From JBEATZ01 sp041178545 (lineage in GTDB: Bacteria; Planctomycetota; UBA1135; UBA2386), in the NCBI GenBank assembly GCA_041178545.1, contig JBEGVB010000160.1, forward strand, positions 1-14,959: DNA of 14,959 nucleotides, in the 5' to 3' direction. A model generated the notes under the pieces. That model searched no databases. It was not told the origin of the DNA and saw only the letters and a list, made by a program, of their open reading frames with translations. The position numbers and the translations under genes were made by a program. Numbering within the stretch: position 1 is the first letter of the stretch; each line of letters opens with the position of its first letter. Below, piece by piece: positions 1 to 7,967 of this stretch.

Positions 1-2
1 CG

Positions 3-617
3 GGTGCGCACGCGGCAGCTGCCTGCTACCGCTGCCACCCAGGCGCCCAGCTGGGCAACTTCGCCGGCGCGACCACCGAGTGTGCGGCGTGCCACCGCGA
101 CGACCTGGCGCGTGCACCCACCACCGGCTTCCACGCCAACATCACGAGCGACTGCCAGCAGTGCCACCGCACCTTCGGCTGGACCCCTGCCTCGTTCGCG
201 CACCCGGCGAGCTTCCCGCTCAGCGGCGGCCATGCGGGCGTAGGTTGCAAGGAGTGCCACACGACGCCGGGTGTCTACACCGGGCTGTCGACCCAGTGCG
301 CGAGCTGCCACCTCGACGACTACAACGCCACGGCCAACCCCAACCACGCGGCCTCGGGCATCGGCACGGACTGCGCGCAGTGCCACCGCACCAGCGGCTG
401 GCGACCGGCCTCCTTCCCCAACCACGACTTCCCGATCACGGGACCGCATGCGCGCAGCTGCACGGAGTGCCACACCACGGGCAACTACCAGCAGTTCTCC
501 TGCACCCACTGCCACGACCACTCGCAGTCGGCGATGGCAAAGCAGCACGAGGGGGAGAAGGGCTACGTCTGGTCGTCGCCCGCCTGCTACCAGTGCCACC
601 CGAACGGGCGCAAGTGA
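3..617 (+). CDS. Multiheme c-type cytochrome, C-terminal part (5' end outside window)
   Basis: The open frame runs in from the window edge with no start codon and ends at TGA 615-617, giving 204 visible residues. It holds nine CxxCH heme-binding motifs, at residues 8, 27, 51, 82, 99, 124, 153, 167 and 195. Two similar three-heme modules are visible. Each begins with a DCxQCHRT-x-GW-x-PASF stretch (residues 50-65 and 123-137), then FPL/FPI-x-G-x-HA, then two more CxxCH. The protein ends with GYVWSSPACYQCHPNG. CxxCH proteins of this type are exported and receive covalent heme outside the cytoplasmic membrane, acting in electron transfer. The signal peptide would lie in the missing part. The cytochrome c3/c7-like class is an inference from motif spacing; redox partners cannot be told from the window. 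It converges on the DnaJ gene with only 3 bases between the stop codons. Confidence 0.9.
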   Translation, partial: GAHAAAACYRCHPGAQLGNFAGATTECAACHRDDLARAPTTGFHANITSDCQQCHRTFGWTPASFAHPASFPLSGGHAGVGCKECHTTPGVYTGLSTQCASCHLDDYNATANPNHAASGIGTDCAQCHRTSGWRPASFPNHDFPITGPHARSCTECHTTGNYQQFSCTHCHDHSQSAMAKQHEGEKGYVWSSPACYQCHPNGRK

Positions 618-620
618 CGC

Positions 621-1679
621 TCAGCCCTTGCGTGCCCCGCCCATCACCTTGGGCGTGTCGCCTGCCATCCTGCGCAGCAGCTCGCGCTGCTCCTCGCTGA
701 GCAGCTCGGGCAACGCGAGGCGCACCACGAGGTGCAGGTCGCCGCGGCCGCCCTCGCGGCGCGCAATGCCCTGGCCGCGCAACCGCAACCGGCTGCCCGC
801 CTTGGAACCTGTCGGCACGTTGACCCGCGCTGTTCCGCCGGGCACCTGCACCTCGATGGCCGTGCCCTGCACGGCCTCCCACGGTGCGAGCACCACGTCG
901 GCCTCCACGTCGTCGCCGCGCATGCGGAAGGTGTCGTCGGGCACGAGCTTCACCTGCAGCAGCAGGTCGCCCGGACCTGCACCGTGGCCAGCCTCGCCGA
1001 GCCCGCGCAGCCGCAGCACCTGGCCGTCGTAGACCTCCTTGGGGATCGACAGGTCGATCGACTTGCTGCTGGTGCGCTTGCCGAGCCCGCCGCACGCCGC
1101 ACAGGCATGCCGACCTCGCAGACGACCCTCGCCGCCACACACCTCACAGGGCACGCCGATCTGCAGCTGGAAGTTGCGCTTCCCGCCCAGCAGGGCGTCA
1201 CCCACCTTGAGGTCGAGTTCTGCCTCGATGTCCTGGCCGCGCTCCGCGAAACCCGCGCCCCCGCGGCGGGGTCCTGCGCCACCGGGCTCGAACCCGCCGT
1301 CGCGAGAGAACATGTCGCCGAACATGGAGGAGAAGAAGTCCGAGAACCCGCCGCCGCCCATGCCCCCCGCGCCGCCGAACATGCGCGCGAAGTCCTCCGG
1401 GCTCACGTGGGTGTAACCGCCGCCGGACCGGGGGTCGAAGTCCTGACCGTGGCGGTAGTTCTGCCCCAGCGCGTCGTACCGCTTGCGCTTCTCGGGGTCC
1501 GACAGGACCTCGTTGGCCTCGCTGACCAGCTTGAACTTCTCCTCCGCCTGCTTGCGCTTCTCGGGCGGGTGGCGGTCGGGGTGCCACTCGAGCGCGAGCT
1601 TGCGGTACGCGCGCTTGATGGCATCCGGCGTCGCGTTGCGGTCGACGCCCAGCACTTCGTAGTAGTCCTGGAACTTCAC
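621..1679 (-). CDS. dnaJ: DnaJ/CbpA-type Hsp40 co-chaperone with a reduced zinc finger
   Basis: This 352-residue protein would stimulate DnaK ATPase and deliver substrates in the cytoplasm. The J domain is at residues 1-70, starting with KFQDYYEVLGV and carrying the HPD motif at 33-35. A Gly/Phe-rich linker follows at about 80-145, including FSDFFSSMFGDMF. The C-terminal substrate-binding domains span about 148-340. Classical DnaJ has four CxxCxGxG repeats; only two are visible here, CEVCGGEG (178-185) and CAACGGLG (193-200), enough for one zinc ion. It is therefore intermediate between DnaJ and zinc-less CbpA. The start is a GTG at 1679-1677, chosen because the conserved J-domain N-terminus begins there. 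It overlaps the upstream methyltransferase stop as GTGA, so translation is probably coupled. No grpE or dnaK is in the window, so it may be an accessory Hsp40. The symbol marks the family rather than proven orthology. Confidence 0.93.
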   Translation of the reverse strand: MKFQDYYEVLGVDRNATPDAIKRAYRKLALEWHPDRHPPEKRKQAEEKFKLVSEANEVLSDPEKRKRYDALGQNYRHGQDFDPRSGGGYTHVSPEDFARMFGGAGGMGGGGFSDFFSSMFGDMFSRDGGFEPGGAGPRRGGAGFAERGQDIEAELDLKVGDALLGGKRNFQLQIGVPCEVCGGEGRLRGRHACAACGGLGKRTSSKSIDLSIPKEVYDGQVLRLRGLGEAGHGAGPGDLLLQVKLVPDDTFRMRGDDVEADVVLAPWEAVQGTAIEVQVPGGTARVNVPTGSKAGSRLRLRGQGIARREGGRGDLHLVVRLALPELLSEEQRELLRRMAGDTPKVMGGARKG

Positions 1680-2461
1680 GGCTTCCGGTATACCCCCAGC
1701 AGGCAGTGCTCTGGATACGGCATGCGGACCAGTGCACAAGCCCGCAGGAGGACAAGTTCCAGGGCCAACAGGACCCGGAAGCGGGCGAACGTGCGGCAGT
1801 CGTCGAGCCGGAGGAAGCGCTCTTCCCGCATGCCGTGGCGCGCGAACAGCGTGCGCAGGCGGCCGCGCGTGTTCATGCGGAACGTCGTCGGGAAGGTGTC
1901 CTTCTCCTCGGTGCCCCACAGCCAGCGCTTGAGCCGGTGCCGCAGGCCCATGGGCACGAGGCGGGTCACGAGCGGCGCAGGCGACCACCCGAACACCGTG
2001 TAGACGACGGCCACGCCACCGGGCGCAAGGGCACGGTCGACGGCCGCGACCACCGCAGCCGGGTCGGTCACGTGCTCTGCCACCATCCGCAGGCTGACGA
2101 GGTCGAAGCGGCCCTGGCCGTCCCACTGGTCCATGGGTGCGGCCACGCGCTCGTGCACGTAGGGGTTCTCGGCAAGCGTGGGGTCGGGGTCGAGCCCGGT
2201 GAGGTGCTCGCACCGCGCGGAGAGGATGCGCGCCAGTTCCCGGTTGCTGGGGAACAGCTCGCGGCCGCACCCCACGTCGAGCCAGCGCACGCCCGGGCGC
2301 ACGAGCTGGGCCATGAGTGCCTCGTACCAGTCGTCGGGCGAGAAGTGCCCCTGCGCATGGCGCATGCGCGGCCCCCAGCCGCACTGGTCGAGCGGCCCGT
2401 ACTTGCGGTCGAAGACCTGTTGGAGCACCTGCAGGTCCGGCGTGAGCACGCGGGGGATCAC
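1676..2461 (-). CDS. Class I SAM-dependent methyltransferase
   Basis: This 261-residue protein has a Rossmann-type methyltransferase core. Motif I is LDVGCG at residues 61-66, the acidic ribose-binding residue lies in LTGLDPDP (D91), and FDLVSLRMVAEHVTDP (119-134) is the post-motif region. It is followed by LAPGGVAVVYT (145-155). A hydrophobic stretch at about 228-244 precedes a C-terminal PEHCLLGVYRKP. That ending resembles methyltransferases acting on glycans or lipid-linked substrates, but the substrate cannot be read from sequence. The start is taken as the GTG at 2461-2459, which overlaps the stop of the aldo/keto reductase (GTGA); another GTG lies 12 bases further in. The 3' end overlaps the DnaJ start in the same way. 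It is thus the middle gene of a tightly packed three-gene operon. Confidence 0.88.
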   Translation of the reverse strand: MIPRVLTPDLQVLQQVFDRKYGPLDQCGWGPRMRHAQGHFSPDDWYEALMAQLVRPGVRWLDVGCGRELFPSNRELARILSARCEHLTGLDPDPTLAENPYVHERVAAPMDQWDGQGRFDLVSLRMVAEHVTDPAAVVAAVDRALAPGGVAVVYTVFGWSPAPLVTRLVPMGLRHRLKRWLWGTEEKDTFPTTFRMNTRGRLRTLFARHGMREERFLRLDDCRTFARFRVLLALELVLLRACALVRMPYPEHCLLGVYRKP

Positions 2462-3408
2462 GCGGGGAACATCCGTTCCAGGTCGGCCACGGCAGCAGCG
2501 TCCAGCTCCACGTCCCCCGCGGGCAGCAGCGCGTCGAGCTGCTCGGTGCTGCGCGCACCGACGATGGCGCTCGCCACGTTGGGAACCCGCAGGCAGAAGG
2601 CGAGCGCGGTCACCAGCGGGTCGCGGCCCGAGGCGCGCGCCCACTCGACATAGCGCATTGCCATGGCTCGCCGCTCGGGCGTCAGGAAGCGCTCGACGAA
2701 CCGGCCGAACCTGGGGTCGGCAGCGCGCGTGCCCTCGGGTGCAGTGCCTGCTGGTCCGTACTTGCCACTCAACACTCCTTGTGCGAGCGGGGAGTAGACC
2801 ACCTGCCCCACGCCCGCGCGCTCGCTCGCCGGGACCACTGCTGCCTCGATGTCGCGCTCGTAGAGGTTGTAGAGCGGCTGGTTGGAGACCGGTGCGTGCA
2901 TGCGCTCGCGGCGGCACAGCTCCACCACCTCGGTGATGCGTTCCGCGGACCACATCGAGACGCCCCAATAGAGGACCTTGCCGCGCCGGACGAGGTCGTC
3001 CATGGCTGCTGCGGTCTCGTACACCGGGGTGTCCGGGTCGAACCGGTGGCACTGGTACAGGTCGAGATAGTCGGTGCCGAGACGCCGGAGGCTCATGTCG
3101 ACCGACTCGTGCACGTGCTTGCGCGACAGCCCGCGGTCGTTGACGTCGTCGCTCATCGGGAAGAAGCACTTCGAGGCGACCACCAGGCGGTGCCGTGGCA
3201 GGTCCGCGATCGCCGCGCCCAGTGCCTGTTCGCCGGCCCCGTTGAGGTACACGTCCGCGGTGTCGAAGAAGTTGATGCCGCGCTCAAAGGCATGGTGCAC
3301 GAGCGCACGGGCGCCGCGCATGTCCACGGACCCGCCGAACGTGGTCCACGAACCGAGACCGAGGACGCTGACCTTGAGGCCGGACTTGCCGAGGGGACGA
3401 TGACGCAT
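2458..3408 (-). CDS. Aldo/keto reductase, Kv-beta/AKR-like
   Basis: This 316-residue NAD(P)H-dependent oxidoreductase has TIM-barrel aldo/keto reductase motifs. The N-terminus is typical (RPLGKSGLKVSVLGLGSW). The catalytic tetrad is present: D49 in FFDTADVY, Y54, K80 in VVASKCF, and H121 in LYQCHRFDPDTP. GKVLYWGVSMW, the SNQPLYN region and YSPLAQGVLSGKYG follow the pattern of the Kv-beta-like/AKR6 branch. The cofactor end is near AIVGARSTEQL. It would reduce an aldehyde or ketone; the substrate is unknown. ATG 3408-3406 is chosen because the conserved first strand starts immediately after it. It is the first gene of the minus-strand operon with the methyltransferase and dnaJ, and is divergent from the asparaginase-like gene across 102 bases. 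I see no confident promoter for it there. Confidence 0.93.
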   Translation of the reverse strand: MRHRPLGKSGLKVSVLGLGSWTTFGGSVDMRGARALVHHAFERGINFFDTADVYLNGAGEQALGAAIADLPRHRLVVASKCFFPMSDDVNDRGLSRKHVHESVDMSLRRLGTDYLDLYQCHRFDPDTPVYETAAAMDDLVRRGKVLYWGVSMWSAERITEVVELCRRERMHAPVSNQPLYNLYERDIEAAVVPASERAGVGQVVYSPLAQGVLSGKYGPAGTAPEGTRAADPRFGRFVERFLTPERRAMAMRYVEWARASGRDPLVTALAFCLRVPNVASAIVGARSTEQLDALLPAGDVELDAAAVADLERMFPA

Positions 3409-3437
3409 GGCTGCGGTGGGATGGGGACTCCCACATG

Positions 3438-3508
3438 TTGGCACCGGGGCGGCTCCGTGCGAAACGAAACCTCGGCGGCGCCGCGCTTCCCAAACCCCGC
3501 AGAGGGAG
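3438..3508 (+). promoter_or_regulatory. Possible -35 element and Shine-Dalgarno of the asparaginase-like gene
   Basis: TTGGCA at 3438-3443 matches the sigma-70 -35 box at five of six positions, but the hexamer 17 bp downstream (GAAACG, 3461-3466) is a poor -10. The AGAGGGAG at 3501-3508 is the only purine-rich ribosome-binding site of this kind at a transcription-unit head in the window. Spacing to ATG 3511 is tight: 5 bases if AGAGG is the pairing core. The rest of the 3409-3510 intergenic region shows nothing else clear. Confidence 0.3.
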
Positions 3509-3510
3509 CC

Positions 3511-4044
3511 ATGATCCGGCCACCCATGAACGAGGGCCCGAAGCGCATCGCGCTCATCTCCACCGGCGGCACGATCGAGAAGACCTACGACGAGCTCAAG
3601 GGCGTCCTCGACAACCGCACCTCGGTGCTCGACGTGGTGCTCGCGACCCTGCAGCTCGACGGCGTGCAGATCGTGCGCATCCCGCTCATGAACAAGGACA
3701 GCCTGGAGATGACGCCGGCGGACCACGACCTGATCGCCCGCACGGCGGGGTCGATGGCGGAGGGCCACGATGGCGTGGTCGTCGTGCACGGCACCGACCG
3801 ACTCGCCATCACCGGCGAGCGGATCTGCCAACTGCTGGGGACGCCGCGCGTGCCCATCGTGCTCACCGGCGCGATGCGCCCCTACGTGATGCGCAACACC
3901 GATGCCTCGCAGAACCTCACCGAGGCGCTACTGGCCGTGCAGGTGCTGCCCGCAGGCGTGTACGTGGCCATGCACAACAAGGTGCTCCAGTTCCCGGGCG
4001 TGGTGAAGGACCGCGACCACGGCACGTTCGTCCGCGCGAAGTGA
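3511..4044 (+). CDS. Short asparaginase-domain protein (N-terminal domain only)
   Basis: This 177-residue protein matches the N-terminal half of L-asparaginases. It has ALISTGGTIEK (nucleophile-type T21), Y26, VVHGTDRL with the T95-D96 pair, VLTGAMRP (117-123), then an N-x-x-x-A helix. It ends where two-domain enzymes, normally about 320-340 residues, would begin their second domain. In my alignment by eye the third catalytic-triad residue (Lys) of the large enzymes has no counterpart. Stand-alone short asparaginase-domain proteins are a known group, so this is probably natural rather than truncated; whether it hydrolyses asparagine is unclear. ATG 3511 is preferred because AGAGGGAG sits just upstream (3501-3508); ATG 3526 is a possible alternative. 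An 18-bp unit with the stop codon is triplicated at the 3' end. Confidence 0.85.
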   Translation: MIRPPMNEGPKRIALISTGGTIEKTYDELKGVLDNRTSVLDVVLATLQLDGVQIVRIPLMNKDSLEMTPADHDLIARTAGSMAEGHDGVVVVHGTDRLAITGERICQLLGTPRVPIVLTGAMRPYVMRNTDASQNLTEALLAVQVLPAGVYVAMHNKVLQFPGVVKDRDHGTFVRAK

Positions 4045-4081
4045 GGCGTCCGCGCGAAGTGAGGCGTCCGCGCGAAGTGAG
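4029..4081 (+). repeat. Tandem 18-bp repeat, three copies, spanning a stop codon
   Basis: The unit CGTCCGCGCGAAGTGAGG occurs at 4029-4046 and 4047-4064, and a third copy at 4065-4081 lacks only the final base. The copies are identical. The first supplies the last codons (VRAK) and TGA stop of the asparaginase-like gene. As 18 is a multiple of three, the second and third copies place two more TGA codons in the same frame, at 4060-4062 and 4078-4080. It probably arose by replication slippage. Confidence 0.95.
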
Positions 4082-4083
4082 CG

Positions 4084-4096
4084 CGCGGCAGCCGCG
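4084..4096. terminator. Possible hairpin between convergent genes
   Basis: CGCGG-CAG-CCGCG pairs at 4084-4088 with 4092-4096 around a 3-base loop; the palindrome extends formally to CGCGGC-A-GCCGCG. It lies between the convergent asparaginase-like and DNRLRE genes, 2 bases beyond the DNRLRE stop codon. No T-run follows on either strand. Short GC palindromes are common in such a genome, so this is weak. Confidence 0.3.
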
Positions 4097-4098
4097 GT

Positions 4099-5175
4099 TC
4101 ACTGCACCAACGCGCGCAGCCCGGGTGAGAGCACGACGAAGGCCGGCTGGAACGGGTCGAGCGAGCAGCCCTGCAACGTGAACAGCACGCCGCTGAGCTG
4201 TGGCGGCAGCAGGTAGGACTGGGCAAAACCCCCGAGGCCGTCGAGAGTGCCCACCCAAAGCGTGGCGAGGGGCAGCGCAGGGTCGAGCACGGGCGTGCAT
4301 GCAGGCAGCAACTCGGCGCCGCCGACGCCCGGGCCGAGGCCGATGGCGAGGGCCGCAGGTGCGTTGGGGGTCCCGAGCGAGATGCCCACCGTCCAGTTGG
4401 TGCCCGCGACCGGCGAGGTGGAGGAGATGCCGGGACCGAATGGGCACGACGGCCCGAAGCCCCACACCTGCCCGGGCTGGAGCCAGCTGACGGTGAGCAG
4501 CGGCCGCTCGTTGATCGCACTGTTCTCGCGACTGCTGAACCTGCGCGTCTCGCCGGCGACGAGTTCGTTGCTGCGCACCAGCCAGCCGTGGTTGCTCGCC
4601 GGGTTGTCGAGCATGTCCTGCACGTCGGCCACCAACTGGCTGGTGCCCGCGAACCAGACCGGACCGAGCTGCTGACTCGCTGCCGTGGCGCTGGGTGTGG
4701 CAGCGAAGTCGCCGCCGGGCGTGGCCCAGGTCGACGACGGATACGAACGGTGTAGCCAGGTTGCGTCGCCTGCGGCAGCCGTCGCACCGCCGCCCTCCGA
4801 ACCACTCGCGACCGAGGTGCCCTCGGTCCAGCTGGCGCCGACGCGGTGCAGTTGCAGCCCGAGGGACACGGGCTGGTTCGACCGGTTGGAGGTCATCAGC
4901 AGGGTGACCGAGGTGATGCGTGCGCCGGCCGGCACCGAGCCTGCGATGTCGAAGTGGAGCAGCGTCCTGCGCTTCAACGCCGGCGAGGAGTTGACGCCCA
5001 CGAACAGCTGCTGCCCGGCACCGTTGGCGAGCGCACCCGTCGCGCTCTCGTAGAGCGTCGCGTCGCGCGTGGGCACGAGGACTGCCTGCGGGGCGAACTG
5101 CGCGGCCAGCGGCGCACACGCCGCCAGCACGCACAGCAACCGACCGACGACCGACCCGGGACCATGCAACGCCAT
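4099..5175 (-). CDS. Secreted DNRLRE-domain protein with a planctomycete-type C-terminal domain
   Basis: This 358-residue protein has a signal peptide: a hydrophobic run at about 10-22, then APLAAQ with likely cleavage near residue 26. Residues 30-232 follow the DNRLRE pattern of extracellular beta-sandwich proteins: DATLYESATG, an LLHFDI strand, GARITSVTLLM, VASWTEGT-like and ATW motifs, VQDMLDNPASNHGWLV, and an ERPLLTVSW end. Residues 235-358 form a second module with WGFGPSCPFG, repeated short hydrophobic strands and three cysteines (C244, C293, C337). I recognise it as a C-terminal domain recurrent on secreted planctomycete proteins. Its role is unknown; anchoring or sorting is a guess. 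The start is ATG 5175-5173, supported by the signal peptide and by a -10-like hexamer ending 6 bases upstream. It sits in a 62-base gap after the protease gene and likely has its own promoter. Confidence 0.85.
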   Translation of the reverse strand: MALHGPGSVVGRLLCVLAACAPLAAQFAPQAVLVPTRDATLYESATGALANGAGQQLFVGVNSSPALKRRTLLHFDIAGSVPAGARITSVTLLMTSNRSNQPVSLGLQLHRVGASWTEGTSVASGSEGGGATAAAGDATWLHRSYPSSTWATPGGDFAATPSATAASQQLGPVWFAGTSQLVADVQDMLDNPASNHGWLVRSNELVAGETRRFSSRENSAINERPLLTVSWLQPGQVWGFGPSCPFGPGISSTSPVAGTNWTVGISLGTPNAPAALAIGLGPGVGGAELLPACTPVLDPALPLATLWVGTLDGLGGFAQSYLLPPQLSGVLFTLQGCSLDPFQPAFVVLSPGLRALVQ

Positions 5176-5181
5176 GCCGAC

Positions 5182-5187
5182 AGGATA
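5182..5187 (-). promoter_or_regulatory. -10-like element of the DNRLRE gene, leaderless arrangement
   Basis: On the minus strand the hexamer TATCCT (four of six to TATAAT) ends exactly 6 bases before the ATG at 5175. A transcript from it would start at or next to the A of ATG. The best -35 candidate is weak (CCGACC, 18 bp away). It is part of a pattern shared with other unit heads in this window. Confidence 0.5.
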
Positions 5188-5237
5188 CCCCGCGGACGGC
5201 AAGCCGGTCGGGACGGGCGCGGGCGGAGTTCCCGGTG

Positions 5238-6656
<1,419 letters not shown>

Positions 6657-6665
6657 CGTGCGGGG

Positions 6666-7967
6666 TCAGAGGAAGTAGTCGCTGCCGTGCGGCCCGTCCG
6701 GCTCGACGGCGGGAGCGACCGAGGCAGCGATGAGCGACTCGACCCACCAGTTGGCGCCGTGGTAGAGGCAGGTGACCTCGCGGCACTCCACGCTCGCGTC
6801 GAAGCGGTCGAGGATGTCGCGCGTCCGCGCGGCCGCGGCCTCGGGGCGTGCCCACTCGTCCTTCGCTCCCAATCGCGCCTTCTCGACGCCACGGTGCGCA
6901 GGGCAGTTGAAGGTGCCGAGCGGCGTGACCACCTGGCGCAGCGCCTGCATGTGGCACACCTTCGGCTGTCGCGTGTAGTCGCGCCAGTTGCCGGCCATGA
7001 GCACGCGCAGGTTGGTGCTCTCCACCACCCGGAAGTCCGGACGCTCCAGCTGCCGGGCTGCCGCGAGGTTGCGCTGGATCGCCTGCACGGCGGCCGCGAG
7101 GTCGGCAGCATGGGCAGGGTCCATCACCTCGGAACCGTCCGCGGTGCGCTCGAGGAACGGCTTGAACGAGATGTAGTGGAAGCCCGCGGCACGGGCGCGC
7201 TCGGCAGCCTGCACCATCTCGTGGATGTTCTCGATGACCTTCACCGCGCCACGGCTGCCGCCGGACCAGGTGATGACGAACGAGAAACCCACCGTCAGCC
7301 CGGGCTGGGCCGCGCGGATGCGAGGGATCCAGCTGCAGATCTCGTCGAGCGTGAGGGTCTTGCTCGACGGGTTGTGCATGCGGCGGAACACGTCGTTGGA
7401 ACCGGCGTCGAGGGACAACCGGATCCAGTCGCCACGGCCCATGTGCTGCGCCGCCTGCAGCAACCGGTCGCCGCGGCTGCCGTTCGACACGATCGCCACC
7501 TGCAGGCCGAGGGCCTTGAGGAACGCCACCATGTCGGGGAAGCCCGGGTAGAGCGTCGGCTCGCCGCCGCCGATGAGGATGACGCTGCGCAAGCCGCGCG
7601 CAGCCATCGCGCGCATCGACTCGCGCAGGGCCTCGTCCTCGTGGCGGACCTTGCTGTTGAGGATGTCCCAGTCGATGCAGTGGTCGCAGGCGTAGTTGCA
7701 GGCCGTGGTCAGGTCGAGGTTGACCGAGAGCGGCACGAGTGCGGGCAGGGCAGGCTCGGGCTGGCCCGCGTCCGCTGCCTTGCGCCGCGCCTGCTGCCAG
7801 GCCACGTAGTCCACCACGTGCGGCCACAGGGCAGGCTGCTGCAGCTTGCGGGCGAAGTCGTGGACCGGCGCAACCGACCCACCCTCAGGCCTCGCAGCGG
7901 GAGACGACGTCGCCGAAGAGGCGGATGCGTTGGCGGATGCGGCGGGACTCGGCGCGTCGTTCGTCAT
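6666..7967 (-). CDS. Radical SAM protein with C-terminal SPASM/twitch-like cysteines
   Basis: This 433-residue protein has the radical SAM signature CNYACDHC (CX3CX2C; C90, C94, C97) for a [4Fe-4S] cluster and SAM. It is followed by ILIGGGEPTLYP (the GGEP motif, about 133-141), VSNGSRG and a barrel strand IRLSLDAG. In the C-terminal part C338, C355 (with TPLGTFNC), C395 and C400 could hold an auxiliary Fe-S cluster; C-x12-G-x3-C resembles the start of a SPASM/twitch domain. The substrate is unknown; such enzymes modify peptides, sugars or other small molecules. ATG 7967-7965 is used, but this makes residues 1-28 low-complexity (Ala/Ser/Pro-rich) and an 83-base overlap with the Gfo/Idh gene. 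The next possible starts are CTG or GTG codons inside apparently conserved sequence. It is second of three genes in a minus-strand cluster. Confidence 0.9.
   Translation of the reverse strand: MTNDAPSPAASANASASSATSSPAARPEGGSVAPVHDFARKLQQPALWPHVVDYVAWQQARRKAADAGQPEPALPALVPLSVNLDLTTACNYACDHCIDWDILNSKVRHEDEALRESMRAMAARGLRSVILIGGGEPTLYPGFPDMVAFLKALGLQVAIVSNGSRGDRLLQAAQHMGRGDWIRLSLDAGSNDVFRRMHNPSSKTLTLDEICSWIPRIRAAQPGLTVGFSFVITWSGGSRGAVKVIENIHEMVQAAERARAAGFHYISFKPFLERTADGSEVMDPAHAADLAAAVQAIQRNLAAARQLERPDFRVVESTNLRVLMAGNWRDYTRQPKVCHMQALRQVVTPLGTFNCPAHRGVEKARLGAKDEWARPEAAAARTRDILDRFDASVECREVTCLYHGANWWVESLIAASVAPAVEPDGPHGSDYFL

Noticed and set aside
80..700. Plus-strand frame of about 200 codons over the cytochrome
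   Set aside because: It is another frame of the same DNA; the frame starting at base 3 has nine regularly spaced CxxCH motifs and ends in a typical heme-protein C-terminus.
621..2558. Treating the DnaJ frame as one 645-residue protein
   Set aside because: The first ~290 residues have no J-protein features and lie over the methyltransferase in another frame. The conserved J-domain start coincides with the GTG at 1679.
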